NCBI RefSeq assembly: GCF_003671495.1
Contig: NZ_RCHN01000022.1
Span: 62,001-126,000 of the forward strand
Length of the DNA stretch: 64,000 nucleotides
Reading direction: 5' to 3'
Source of the DNA: Ketobacter sp.
GTDB taxonomy: Bacteria; Pseudomonadota; Gammaproteobacteria; Pseudomonadales; Ketobacteraceae
How positions within the stretch are numbered: the stretch's first letter is position 1; every line of letters begins with the position of its first letter. The translations under genes were made by a program, and so were the position numbers. Below, one piece after another: positions 9,240 to 17,817 of this stretch. The notes below the pieces were generated by a model. That model did not search any database, was not told the origin of the DNA, and saw only the letters and a program-made list of their open reading frames with translations.

Positions 9240-11330
9240 ATGACCCATACTTTCGCTGGCGGTTGCCGGCTCGCGCTTCTATTCAGCCTGATGGGCTGGC
9301 TCAGTGCATCGGCTGCGTTTGGCAGTGCGTTGCATGTGGACACCACTGCACAGCAATACGCGGTGGAATCCCACGTTGATTACATTCTCGATGAGGGGTG
9401 GGATTTACAGAGTTTTCGGGCGCGCGAAGGGCAACTGTCATTCTCACGCAGCTCCACCGGTGCCCTGACCTTCGGCTATGTGAACGCGGCTTACTGGATG
9501 CGACTCCGATTGCATAACGACGATCAGCTGGATCATCGCTGGTTGTTGGAGCTATCCGGGCTGAGCCGTGCCGTGGACCGGATTGAAGCCTACATTCCTG
9601 ACCGGTTCGGCGTGTATCAACGACATCTTTCCGGCGATACGGTACCGTTCCACCAGCGCACCATCCGCCACCACAGTGTGCTGTTTCGGGTTGAGTTGCC
9701 GGCAGAGCAAACCCGCACCGTCTATCTGAAGGTGACCACCAACGGCACGCTGCAGTTACCAATGACGTTGTGGTCAATGGATGCTTACCTGGAGTCCGAA
9801 CACCACGATACGCTGATGGAAGGGATGTTCTACGGCATCCTGGTGATCATGCTGTTTTACAACGGCTTCATTTATTGGTCGGTGAAGGATCACAGCTATC
9901 TGTACTATGTCTGTTATCTGGTGTGCGTGCTGGGGTTCTCTCTGTCCATCAAGGGTGTGGGCTATGAATATCTGTGGCCGGACTACCCGCTGTGGAACAA
10001 CAAGAGCAATCTGATTTTTGCCACGGTTGGGATCTGGTTTGTTCTGCTGTTTGCCCAGAGTTTTTTGAAAACGGCGGAATATACGCCCCACATCCACACC
10101 GCTATTCGGGTGCTGCTCTATACCGGCGCCAGTTGCACCATTTCCCTGGTGGGGTTGAGCCACTATCACGCGGCGGCGATTCTGGCAGTGCAATGCAGTG
10201 CTTCCATCATTGTGGTGATCGTGGCGGCGTCGCTGTCGCTGAAGCGGGGCTTTACGGCGGCCCGCTATTATCTTCTGGCCTGGCTCAGCGTGCTGGTGTC
10301 CATTCTGTTGTGGATTCTGAACAGCGCGAATGTTTTGACCTCCTATTGGGCGGGGGCCTATCTGTATCAGATCGGTATTACATTGCAGGTGCTGCTGTTT
10401 TCATTCGCGTTGGCGGATCGAATCAACCTGATGCGTTCGGAGCGGGAGGCGGCCCTTAAGCTGCAACTGGATCATTCCAGGAAGCTGGTCTCCATGTCGG
10501 AAATGTTCGAGCGTTTTGTTCCCAAACAGTTCCTCAACAAGATCGCCCGTTCGGGAATCGAAAATATCGAATTGGGGCGAGCGGATGTGGCAGAGGTGTC
10601 CATCCTGTTCGCCGATGTGCGGGGTTTCACCGCCATGTCGGAAGCGCTGCAACCCCAGGAACTGTTGAATTTCCTGAATGCCTATCTGGAACGGATCGAT
10701 AAGGTGATTCACGATCACGATGGATTCATCGACAAGTTCATCGGTGATGGCGTGATGGCCCTGTTCGAGAATGAACAGAGTCAGGTGGGTGCGCTCAACG
10801 CGGTGAATGCCGCCATCCGAATGCAGAAAGCGGTGGAACTGTACAATGAGCATCGGGCCAATTGTGGCTATCCGCCCATACGTATCGGCATCGGCGTGAA
10901 CACTGGTGAGGTGGTTTATGGCACGGTGGGTTCCCATGACCGTATGGATTCCACCGTGCTGGGAGACAACGTGAATGTAGCCGCCCGCTTGCAGGACCTG
11001 ACCAAGCTGTTGCGGGCGCGGGTGGTGATCTCCGATCACACCCTGGATATGGTGGGCAAAGGTCATGGCCTGATTGTGCGCGAGGTGGGGGACGTCCGGG
11101 TAAGGGGGCGGCGGGAGCCGGTGCACATCTTTGAGGTGCTGAATGCGGACAGCGAGCAGGATAAGGCTGCCAAGCTGCACACCCTCAGCGACTACCGGCT
11201 GGCGTATGACAATTATCGGAACGGTCGTTACAAGGAGGCTGAACGGCTGTGGTTGGATTGTCTGGACATCAACCCTACCGATACTGTTGTGCAGTATTTA
11301 ATTGAACAATGCCGCACCAAAATGGGCTAA
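9240..11330 (+). CDS. 7TM-DISM receptor-type adenylate cyclase (class III)
   Basis: A 696-residue membrane cyclase. After a signal-like segment (LALLFSLMGWLSASAAFGS) comes a periplasmic beta-sandwich of the 7TMR-DISMED2 kind (WMRLRLHNDD, RWLLELSGLSRAVDRIEAY). Seven hydrophobic segments (7TMR-DISM) fill about residues 195-400. The C-terminal class III cyclase domain has both metal aspartates, Asp459 in FADVRGFT and Asp503 in GDGVMALF. It also has an adenine-type lysine just before (FIDKFIGDG) and the DNVNVAARLQ transition-state residues, so ATP is the likely substrate. A short helical-repeat tail (YRNGRYKEAERLWLDCLDI) resembles a TPR. ATG 9240 is chosen because it places the signal segment at the N-terminus. 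An upstream in-frame start exists at 9150. Confidence 0.88.
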   Translation: MTHTFAGGCRLALLFSLMGWLSASAAFGSALHVDTTAQQYAVESHVDYILDEGWDLQSFRAREGQLSFSRSSTGALTFGYVNAAYWMRLRLHNDDQLDHRWLLELSGLSRAVDRIEAYIPDRFGVYQRHLSGDTVPFHQRTIRHHSVLFRVELPAEQTRTVYLKVTTNGTLQLPMTLWSMDAYLESEHHDTLMEGMFYGILVIMLFYNGFIYWSVKDHSYLYYVCYLVCVLGFSLSIKGVGYEYLWPDYPLWNNKSNLIFATVGIWFVLLFAQSFLKTAEYTPHIHTAIRVLLYTGASCTISLVGLSHYHAAAILAVQCSASIIVVIVAASLSLKRGFTAARYYLLAWLSVLVSILLWILNSANVLTSYWAGAYLYQIGITLQVLLFSFALADRINLMRSEREAALKLQLDHSRKLVSMSEMFERFVPKQFLNKIARSGIENIELGRADVAEVSILFADVRGFTAMSEALQPQELLNFLNAYLERIDKVIHDHDGFIDKFIGDGVMALFENEQSQVGALNAVNAAIRMQKAVELYNEHRANCGYPPIRIGIGVNTGEVVYGTVGSHDRMDSTVLGDNVNVAARLQDLTKLLRARVVISDHTLDMVGKGHGLIVREVGDVRVRGRREPVHIFEVLNADSEQDKAAKLHTLSDYRLAYDNYRNGRYKEAERLWLDCLDINPTDTVVQYLIEQCRTKMG

Positions 11331-11506
11331 ACCACTAAGGCTGTTACGGTGCAATCATCCGAATCACCAATAATTAAGCAGTCCGATTGTGACTTTTTTA
11401 CTAAAGCCGTGACACCTCCATCGTTATGATTTTTATTGCCCATTGGGACTGTGTCAGGTGCTACAGTCACCACGCCGGTATTCGGCAGCGGATGAATTTT
11501 AGATTA

Positions 11507-11521
11507 CAATTATCGTAATTG
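11507..11521. promoter_or_regulatory. Inverted repeat and -10-like box upstream of gacA
   Basis: CAATTA-TCG-TAATTG is a perfect inverted repeat, and TACAAT at 11505-11510, partly inside it, would serve as a -10 box for gacA. No good -35 element is seen 17 bp upstream. The 233 bp before gacA hold no gene. Regulator binding is a guess from symmetry only. Confidence 0.35.
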
Positions 11522-11563
11522 AACCGGTTAAGGATACCGGGCTTGTTGGTGTGGGGTTAGTGT

Positions 11564-12217
11564 GTGATTAAGGTTTTTATCGTTGATGACCATGATCTGG
11601 TGAGGACCGGCATCTCCCGAATGCTGGCAGACGTGGCGGGTATCAAAGTGGTGGGTGAAGCCGCCAGCGGCGAGGACGCCCTCAAGGTAATTCGGGACCT
11701 GAACCCGGATGTGGTGCTTATGGACGCCAAGATGCCCGGCATTGGTGGCCTGGAGGCGACCCGGAAGCTGTTGCGGCAGAATGCCGATGTGCGTGTAATT
11801 GCCGTGACGGCCTGCGGTGAAGAGCCATTCCCAAGCCGGTTTCTGCAGGCAGGGGCGTCAGGCTACCTGACCAAGGGCGCGGCTATGGATGAAATGGTGA
11901 AAGCCATCCGGCTGGTGCACTCCGGGCAACGTTATATCTCCCCGGACGTGGCTCAGGAGCTGGCCCTGAAGCCATTCCGTAATGATTCCGCGTCGCCCTT
12001 TGATCAGCTCTCGGAACGTGAGATGCAGATTGCAATGATGATCGTCAACTGCCAGAAGGTTCAGGAGATCTCAGACAAGTTGTTCCTGAGTCCGAAGACC
12101 GTGAACAGCTATCGTTATCGCCTGTTTGAGAAATTGGGCATCAATAGCGATGTGGAATTGACCCTGTTGGCTGTTCGCCACGGTATGCTCGATGTAGAAT
12201 CCCTGCCCAACAGCTAG
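11564..12217 (+). CDS. gacA: GacA/UvrY-type response regulator
   Basis: A 217-residue NarL/FixJ response regulator. The receiver domain (1-120) has the acidic pair DDHDLV, the phosphoacceptor aspartate in [10 protein letters not shown], the threonine in VIAVTACGE and the lysine in YLTKGA. A LuxR-type HTH occupies about 145-210, with [21 protein letters not shown] then [23 protein letters not shown] start. Immediate linkage to uvrC is the hallmark arrangement of GacA/UvrY, the partner of the GacS/BarA kinase that drives Csr/Rsm small RNAs. I did not find such small RNAs or a GacS gene in this window. Confidence 0.93.
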   Translation: MIKVFIVDDHDLVRTGISRMLADVAGIKVVGEAASGEDALKVIRDLNPDVVLMDAKMPGIGGLEATRKLLRQNADVRVIAVTACGEEPFPSRFLQAGASGYLTKGAAMDEMVKAIRLVHSGQRYISPDVAQELALKPFRNDSASPFDQLSEREMQIAMMIVNCQKVQEISDKLFLSPKTVNSYRYRLFEKLGINSDVELTLLAVRHGMLDVESLPNS

Positions 12218-12230
12218 TTGGGGCAGCCTC

Positions 12231-14045
12231 ATTAATATCGACGCTTTTCTAAAATCACTGACAACCCACCCCGGGGTCTATCGCATGCTCGATAGCGATG
12301 GGGAGGTGTTGTACGTGGGCAAAGCCAAAAACCTCAAAAACCGCGTCACTTCCTATTTCCGCAGCCGCCAGCAGAGCCCGAAGACAGCAGCCCTGGTGGA
12401 AAAAATCGTTCAGATAGAGGTGACCGTCACCAACAGTGAGACGGAAGCCCTGCTGCTTGAGCAGACGCTGATCAAGTCGCTGAAACCCCCTTTTAATATC
12501 CTGTTACGGGACGACAAATCCTATCCCTATATCTATCTGTCGGACCAGGAGTTTCCCAGGCTCGCGTACTATCGAGGCGCGAAAAAGCTGCCCGGCCGTT
12601 TTTTTGGTCCTTACCCCAGCGCCGCATCTGTACGTGAAACCCTCAACCTGCTGCAGAAGGTGTTTAACGTCCGCCAGTGTGAAGACAGTTTCTACCGCAA
12701 TCGTTCGCGCCCCTGCCTGCAGCACCAGATCGAGCGCTGCAAGGCGCCCTGCGTAGGATTGGTGTCTGCGGAGGAATACGCTGAAGACGTACGCCATACC
12801 ATCATGTTCCTGGAAGGCAAGAGCCGGGAGATTCGCGGGGAACTGACCCGGGCCATGGAGGCGGCATCCCAGGCCCTGGAGTTTGAAAAGGCGGCCAAAT
12901 ACCGGGATCAGTTGGAGGCCTTGACCCACATTCAATCCCAACAGTTCGTGGAAACGGACTCGGGCAATGCGGATGTGTTTGCGGTGGCGCTGAAGTCCGG
13001 GTTGGCCTGCGTACAGGTGGTGTACGTGCGCGGTGGGCGTGTTATGGGCAACAAAACCTACTATCCGGGCCTCAAGGCTGAGTTGTCTGTCGCGGAGATC
13101 CTGGATGAATTTGTACCCCAGTATTATCTCGGTGGCCAGGGGGGGCGGGATTTACCACAGACCATCATTGTGTCCGAGCCTTTTGAATCACAGGGTGCAC
13201 TGGTGGATGCGTTGCGGCAGCAGCAAAACGTTAACATCAATGTCAGTACCAATGTGCGTACCGCCCGCCGGGGCTGGTTGCGTCTGGCTCAAACCAATGC
13301 CGAACAGTACCTGTCCAGCCACCTGGCAAATCGGGAGAACCTGTTCAAACGCTTCGAGTCCCTGCGCGATGCACTTGCTTTGGATGAAACGCCGCAACGT
13401 CTGGAATGTTTTGATATCTCCCACACTCAGGGCGAGCGCACCGTGGCCAGCTGCGTGGTGTTTGAGCACAGTGGCCCGGTGCGCAATCAGTACCGTCGCT
13501 TCAACATTGAGGGCGTCACCGCGGGAGATGACTATGCTGCCATGGAGCAGGCGCTCACCCGGCGTTACACCCGTCTCAAGAAGGGTGAGGCCAAGCTGCC
13601 GGATATTCTGATCGTGGATGGGGGTAAAGGTCAGCTCAAGCAGGCCAGGGGGGTCCTGTCCGATCTGCAGGTGCAAGGGGTGCTGCTGCTGGGTATCGCC
13701 AAGGGAGAGACCCGTAAGCCGGGCCTGGAAACCCTGTTTCTGGAGGATTCCGGCCCTGGATTCGAGCTGGAACGGGATTCCCCGGCACTGCACTTGATTC
13801 AGCATATCCGGGATGAGGCCCATCGTTTCGCCATCATGGGGCACCGCCAGCAGCGGGACAAAAAGCGCACCCGCTCGGTATTGGAGGATATACCCGGGAT
13901 CGGCCCCAAACGGCGCAAGGAACTGCTGACGCATTTTGGTGGTATGCAGGGCCTGGCGCGGGCCAGCCAACAGGAAATTGAGAATGTGCCGGGCATTAAT
14001 AAGAAAATTGCAGAAGACGTTTATGCTGCGCTCCACAATGTTTAG
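12231..14045 (+). CDS. uvrC: Excinuclease ABC subunit C, probable ATT start
   Basis: Makes both incisions in nucleotide excision repair. The first in-frame ATG is at 12285, but starting there would delete the GVY half of the GIY-YIG nuclease motif. The frame upstream reads (ATT)[18 protein letters not shown], exactly the conserved UvrC N-terminus, up to a stop at 12195. It contains no ATG, GTG or TTG in that stretch. ATT at 12231, preceded by TTGGGG, is the best start and gives 604 residues, close to E. coli UvrC. Then come [12 protein letters not shown], a cysteine cluster near [17 protein letters not shown], the UVR motif ([11 protein letters not shown]), the RNase H-like half ([20 protein letters not shown]) and two C-terminal HhH motifs ([25 protein letters not shown]). 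Confidence 0.95.
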   Translation: MNIDAFLKSLTTHPGVYRMLDSDGEVLYVGKAKNLKNRVTSYFRSRQQSPKTAALVEKIVQIEVTVTNSETEALLLEQTLIKSLKPPFNILLRDDKSYPYIYLSDQEFPRLAYYRGAKKLPGRFFGPYPSAASVRETLNLLQKVFNVRQCEDSFYRNRSRPCLQHQIERCKAPCVGLVSAEEYAEDVRHTIMFLEGKSREIRGELTRAMEAASQALEFEKAAKYRDQLEALTHIQSQQFVETDSGNADVFAVALKSGLACVQVVYVRGGRVMGNKTYYPGLKAELSVAEILDEFVPQYYLGGQGGRDLPQTIIVSEPFESQGALVDALRQQQNVNINVSTNVRTARRGWLRLAQTNAEQYLSSHLANRENLFKRFESLRDALALDETPQRLECFDISHTQGERTVASCVVFEHSGPVRNQYRRFNIEGVTAGDDYAAMEQALTRRYTRLKKGEAKLPDILIVDGGKGQLKQARGVLSDLQVQGVLLLGIAKGETRKPGLETLFLEDSGPGFELERDSPALHLIQHIRDEAHRFAIMGHRQQRDKKRTRSVLEDIPGIGPKRRKELLTHFGGMQGLARASQQEIENVPGINKKIAEDVYAALHNV

Positions 14046-14081
14046 AATGCTGTGTTCAATGTGATCAGAAGAGACCAGTTA

Positions 14082-14660
14082 ATGCAGCAGGTTGCTGGAA
14101 AAGCTACATTACTTACCATTCCTAACCTATTGACTTTGCTAAGGATTGCATTGATTCCGGTGTTTGTGGTGGTGTTCTATCTGCCCTATCACTGGAGTGC
14201 CCTGGCGGGGGCGGTCATCTTTGCCCTGGCCGGTATAACCGATTGGGTAGACGGTTATCTGGCCCGTAAAATGGGGCAGAGCACCAAGTTGGGAGCGTTT
14301 CTGGACCCGGTTGCTGATAAGTTGATGGTGGCGGCCGCCCTGGCGCTGTTGGTGGAGGCCCATGCCACTGCGCTGTTGTCCATTCCCGCTATCGTGATCA
14401 TCAGCCGAGAGATCACCGTCTCCGCCTTGCGCGAATGGATGGCGGAAGTGGGGAAGCGGGCCAGTGTGGCGGTGTCGTTCGTTGGCAAGGTGAAGACCAC
14501 GGTGCAGATGATTGCCATTACCGGATTGTTGGCCAATGAGCCGGATATGGAGTACTGGGTTGTGTGGTTGGCCTATTTGCTGCTGTATGTGGCAACCGGC
14601 CTGACATTGTGGTCCATGCTGGTGTACCTGAAGGCGGCCTGGCCAGAGTTAAAGGAATAG
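14082..14660 (+). CDS. pgsA: CDP-diacylglycerol--glycerol-3-phosphate 3-phosphatidyltransferase
   Basis: Commits CDP-diacylglycerol to phosphatidylglycerol synthesis in the inner membrane. The CDP-alcohol phosphotransferase signature is complete: DWVDGYLARK, then G and two aspartates in GAFLDPVADK. Several hydrophobic segments surround it. The ATG at 14082 gives 192 residues beginning MQQVAGKATLLTIPNLLTLL and has GAGA nearby. In-frame GTG codons at 14052 and 14061 allow a longer form. It follows uvrC by 36 bp in the usual order gacA-uvrC-pgsA and is followed by tRNA-Gly and tRNA-Cys. Confidence 0.95.
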   Translation: MQQVAGKATLLTIPNLLTLLRIALIPVFVVVFYLPYHWSALAGAVIFALAGITDWVDGYLARKMGQSTKLGAFLDPVADKLMVAAALALLVEAHATALLSIPAIVIISREITVSALREWMAEVGKRASVAVSFVGKVKTTVQMIAITGLLANEPDMEYWVVWLAYLLLYVATGLTLWSMLVYLKAAWPELKE

Positions 14661-14703
14661 TATTGAAGAATCAAGTTATTGAGAAATAATAGAAAATTTT
14701 CAG

Positions 14704-14731
14704 TTGACTCCGTTTGATCGGCAGGTAGAAT
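14704..14731 (+). promoter_or_regulatory. Sigma-70-type promoter of the tRNA-Gly/tRNA-Cys unit
   Basis: TTGACT at 14704-14709 and TAGAAT at 14726-14731 are 16 bp apart and each one mismatch from consensus. The mature tRNA-Gly begins 59 bp after the -10 box, so a short 5' leader is expected. Confidence 0.65.
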
Positions 14732-14790
14732 AAGCAACCCACAAAGCAGCAAGCCAGATTTTTGTGGCCATTCGTTTTTGTGGTCTGTGT

Positions 14791-14866
<76 letters not shown>

Positions 14867-14882
14867 AATTTCAAGGTATTAA

Positions 14883-14956
14883 GGCGCGATAGCAAAGCGG
14901 TTATGCACTGGATTGCAAATCCACGTAGGCCGGTTCGACTCCGGCTCGCGCCTCCA
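14883..14956 (+). tRNA. tRNA-Cys(GCA)
   Basis: A 74-nt tRNA with acceptor GGCGCGA/TCGCGCC and encoded CCA. The anticodon stem TGGAT/ATCCA encloses TGCAA with anticodon GCA at 14915-14917. It lies 16 bp after tRNA-Gly and is probably processed from the same transcript. Confidence 0.97.
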
Positions 14957-14961
14957 TCCTC

Positions 14962-15555
14962 TCAGCCTTTGATGACGTTCTTCTTTTCCTTGAACGCTTT
15001 CACGTGATCCATCAGGGCCCGTTCCATATCATCCATTTCGACGTTTTTGGTTTTCAGCACCTTTTCGCCGTCTTTTGGTGATTGGCCTTTGTAGATGTAA
15101 AGGCTTTCCAGCATGATTTTTCGTACCGGGGAGTGCTTGTCCAGGCCACGTTCCTTGCAGATGATGTCCACGGACATCTCGAACGCCTTGTCATAGCCGT
15201 GACGATCAATGGATATGGTGCGGAACTTGGGTTTCGACAGGCCTTCGGTATTTACCCGGATTTCAAACACATGGGCAGGCTTGCGGCCTTCGCGATAGCG
15301 GACCCTTTCCTTCAGGCCGACAATCTTGCCGTCCGCGTGAACCAGGCGTTCGATGGTAAGGTCTTTACGCATGAAATGGGCCCGCTGCCGCTGCGCCAGT
15401 TCCAGGTCTTTGGCCTGGGCTTCCTCCAGCGTGGACAACAGTTCTTCCTCATTGAGGTAGCGCCCGTTTTTCTTCAGGGGGTAATAGACTTGGTGCTCTT
15501 TGCTGTTCCAAGCGCGATAAACGCGGATATAGTCTTCGCTGACTGAAATCGCCAT
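14962..15555 (-). CDS. Protein of unknown function between tRNA-Cys and tRNA-Leu
   Basis: A 197-residue soluble, strongly charged protein that I do not recognise with certainty. It begins MAISVSEDYIRVYRAWNSKE. The first half contains a region ending in YLNEEELLSTLEEAQAKDLE and the centre contains TISIDRHGYDKAFEMSVDI. Both have the strand-strand-strand-then-helix pattern and the GY..A.. spacing of AP2-like DNA-binding repeats, so a nucleic-acid role is possible but weakly supported. The tail is lysine-rich (HVKAFKEKKNVIKG). It is encoded against the tRNAs, its stop lying 5 bp from the tRNA-Cys end, and it separates tRNA-Leu from the other two tRNAs. This looks like an insertion in an ancestral tRNA cluster. 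Confidence 0.75.
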   Translation of the reverse strand: MAISVSEDYIRVYRAWNSKEHQVYYPLKKNGRYLNEEELLSTLEEAQAKDLELAQRQRAHFMRKDLTIERLVHADGKIVGLKERVRYREGRKPAHVFEIRVNTEGLSKPKFRTISIDRHGYDKAFEMSVDIICKERGLDKHSPVRKIMLESLYIYKGQSPKDGEKVLKTKNVEMDDMERALMDHVKAFKEKKNVIKG

Positions 15556-15652
15556 AGTGATATAAATACTCTAACGAATTGAAATTAGATCATCCCTTTC
15601 TAAAGACATAATTGCCAACAAAAAGAGATATTTCAACTGTTGCAATAAAGCG

Positions 15653-15681
15653 TTGATTACTCAGGGGGTACTCCATATAAT
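15653..15681 (+). promoter_or_regulatory. Sigma-70-type promoter of tRNA-Leu
   Basis: TTGATT at 15653-15658, a 17 bp spacer and a perfect TATAAT at 15676-15681. The mature tRNA starts 36 bp after the -10 box. This independent promoter suits a tRNA gene separated from the upstream cluster. Confidence 0.75.
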
Positions 15682-15716
15682 TCCCAGCTCTTTGAAAGCA
15701 GCTACCGCTTCATCCC

Positions 15717-15803
15717 GCCCGGGTGGCGAAACTGGTAGACGCAAGGGACTTAAAATCCCTCGGTGGCAACACCGTACCGGTTCGATTCCGGTCCCGGGCA
15801 CCA
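15717..15803 (+). tRNA. tRNA-Leu(TAA)
   Basis: An 87-nt class II tRNA. Acceptor GCCCGGG pairs with CCCGGGC at 15793-15799, then A and encoded CCA. The anticodon stem AGGGA/TCCCT encloses CTTAAAA with anticodon TAA at 15751-15753. A short variable arm (CGGTGGCAACACCG) and T-loop GGTTCGATTCC are present. Confidence 0.96.
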
Positions 15804-15959
15804 TTCCCCAGCGGCCCATGCTCCTGATTCACCCGCTCCCCTGCAATGGCCAAGCGCCCCCTGTCGAAACTCCATAATCTCAGATCAGGCCAGTTCTTTT
15901 AAGTGAATTTTCAATATTTTAGGCACTACTATCATCTTTATCCGCCGATCACTTTGTGT

Positions 15960-15987
15960 TGTGGAGGCGGCCAGGGCCAGCTCCACA
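15960..15987. repeat. Inverted repeat downstream of the monoheme gene
   Basis: TGTGGAG (15960-15966) and CTCCACA (15981-15987) form a 7 bp stem around a 14 nt GC-rich loop, 23 bp beyond the stop of the reverse-strand gene at 16010. There is no T-tract on the reverse strand, so a rho-independent terminator is doubtful. Confidence 0.3.
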
Positions 15988-16009
15988 CCGCTGCGGGTCA
16001 GGATAATGG

Positions 16010-17140
16010 TCAGGAATCGGACTGATACTGCTGCTTCAACCGGTTCAATTCTTCCAGTATTTCCGGTGGCAGGTGTTCACCACTGGACCCTCCATAGTAG
16101 AAGTAAAGATGGTTTTCGTATTCATTCAGGCACTTACCTGAAAAAGGGGAAGCCTTGAGGTGAATGCATTCCTTCAGGTAAAGATGGGCCAATGACAAAT
16201 CGATCTGATCCCCCAGGGCCCGTTCCAGTATGGATAAGAGATACAACGCACGGGCGGTATCGTTGCGACTCAGTTTGGTCCGCAAGGTTTGATGCAATTG
16301 TTGCCGCCAGAGTAACGCTTTGGGGCGGTTCTCTTCCTTAAAGATAAACTCGTGTTCCAGGGTGAATTGCTCACTGAAGGCCTGATAAATTTCGGTTTCC
16401 AGCTGCGCCAAAGTAGGGGCGCTGAATGAGAGCTGGACCAGGCCGGTGAGCCAATGCTGAATGACCTGCTTGGTCTCCAGATTCAATTGTTGCAGTTGCA
16501 GTGCTTGGTCCAGCATGGTCTTGGCCGGTTGGGTATCCTTTCTGGTGATCAGCGTAATATCCAGGAGTCGCTCCAGGGTCTTGCGCGACTGAATTCTTGA
16601 GCGCTGGATTGCCGGTTCCTTCAGATAGTGTTCATAAGCCGATTGCGCCTGCTGATAGTTGCGCAGGTAGTAATTAAACTCGGCAAAACTGTAGTCGTTG
16701 GCGAACTCGGAGCGGTCCAGTGACAGGTTGACGGCACTGGGGCGTCCATCCTGAATGTGGCAGCTGCTGCACACCACCGGGACCCCGGACAACAAATATT
16801 GCGACGTGGCATAGGCTTGGCTCTGGTAAAGCGATTGCGCCTGTTTGAGGGTGGTCAGCAGGCTTTGCTGGGAAATCTGCATGGTGATGGCGTGGTCGTT
16901 GAGTAACCTGGGCGTGGCCTCAATTACCTGGATCAGGCTGTTTATATTTTGCTCTATGGCTTTCTGATTCTTTTGGTCCCGAAAGGCGCTGTCGTTGTAG
17001 ATGAAGGGCATCAACTGGGTGAGCGAACGGGCGGCTGTTTGCATTTCGTTTTGCAGTTTCTCGCCCGCAGCGTGGAGCCCATTGGTGGACAGGGCCAAAA
17101 CGAGCAGGCAGAGCAGGTGGATCGGTTGTTTCAGCGTCAT
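16010..17140 (-). CDS. Periplasmic monoheme c-type protein of unknown function
   Basis: From the ATG at 17140 the product is 376 residues. It begins with a signal peptide (MTLKQPIHLLCLLVLALSTN followed by GLHAAGE) and has one haem-binding CSSCH motif near residue 134. The rest is largely helical and glutamine-rich, with patterns such as EFNYYLRNYQQAQSAYEHYL that resemble TPR-like helix pairs. A longer frame to 17296 would put the signal segment internally and is unlikely. It resembles uncharacterised proteins with a single haem; no enzyme domain is recognised. It is divergent from the cyclic-nucleotide-binding gene, sharing a 154 bp intergenic region, so the two may be coregulated. Confidence 0.8.
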   Translation of the reverse strand: MTLKQPIHLLCLLVLALSTNGLHAAGEKLQNEMQTAARSLTQLMPFIYNDSAFRDQKNQKAIEQNINSLIQVIEATPRLLNDHAITMQISQQSLLTTLKQAQSLYQSQAYATSQYLLSGVPVVCSSCHIQDGRPSAVNLSLDRSEFANDYSFAEFNYYLRNYQQAQSAYEHYLKEPAIQRSRIQSRKTLERLLDITLITRKDTQPAKTMLDQALQLQQLNLETKQVIQHWLTGLVQLSFSAPTLAQLETEIYQAFSEQFTLEHEFIFKEENRPKALLWRQQLHQTLRTKLSRNDTARALYLLSILERALGDQIDLSLAHLYLKECIHLKASPFSGKCLNEYENHLYFYYGGSSGEHLPPEILEELNRLKQQYQSDS

Positions 17141-17294
17141 GGTGGTAATTTGCCCTTGAGAAGTTGGTTTTATCGGGGTTAATGGGCGTATGATTAACAA
17201 ATAAATAGAATAATTTGTAGCGGCTACGGTCAATATTTCGTGTAAAAGCGATAAATATCCTATATTTAGATTGAGGATACATGAGGACGTGACC

Positions 17295-17795
17295 ATGAAA
17301 GCAACCGGTTTAGAGCGGGTTCATATGCTTCAGAACGTGCCAACGTTCGGCGGCATCAATGATGACGTGCTTTCTTTCCTGTTGAGCCACTCCAAAACCA
17401 AGGAGCACAAGGCCGGTGAGGTGATCTTTCGAGAGGGGGATTACACCGCGTCCATGTATGTGATCGAGGATGGCGAGGTGGCCATCTATAAACAAAAAGC
17501 CGGTGAAGACTGTTTGATGGTGATCCTTGGGGAAGGGGATTGCCTGGGGGAAATGGCCCTGTTTGATTACATGCCCCGCAGTGCGTCTGCCCTGGCCAAG
17601 TCCGATTGCCGCCTGATCGAAATCACCTCCCAGAACCTGTACGAAATTTATAAAAAAGATATGGAGCAATTTGCCCTGATTCAAATGAATCTGGGGCGTG
17701 AAATTGCGCGCCGTCTTCGTAAGGCCGACGAGCTTTGTGTGAAGTGCCCGTTAAGGTCTGATGCCGAAGTGAAAACCTTCCGTCAGTGTCAATAA
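17295..17795 (+). CDS. Cyclic nucleotide-binding domain protein without HTH
   Basis: A 166-residue protein made of one CRP-type sensor domain (about 15-130) and a short tail. The phosphate-binding cassette is intact: GEGDCLGEMALFDYMPRSAS contains the Gly-Glu and Arg-Ser pair that contact a cyclic nucleotide. AGEVIFREGDYTASMYVIEDGEVAIY is the preceding barrel. There is no helix-turn-helix, so it is not a transcription factor of the Crp family. The tail has three cysteines (ELCVKCPLR and FRQCQ) that could bind metal or form disulfides. GAGGA precedes the ATG at 17295. It is followed 22 bp later by a DUF2189 membrane protein. A cAMP source may be the cyclase at 9240. Confidence 0.88.
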   Translation: MKATGLERVHMLQNVPTFGGINDDVLSFLLSHSKTKEHKAGEVIFREGDYTASMYVIEDGEVAIYKQKAGEDCLMVILGEGDCLGEMALFDYMPRSASALAKSDCRLIEITSQNLYEIYKKDMEQFALIQMNLGREIARRLRKADELCVKCPLRSDAEVKTFRQCQ

Positions 17796-17817
17796 GAATG
17801 ATAACAGGGGTACCAGA

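Noticed and set aside
15653..15877. Frame of 74 residues across tRNA-Leu
   Set aside because: It runs through the tRNA gene, so it is not coding.
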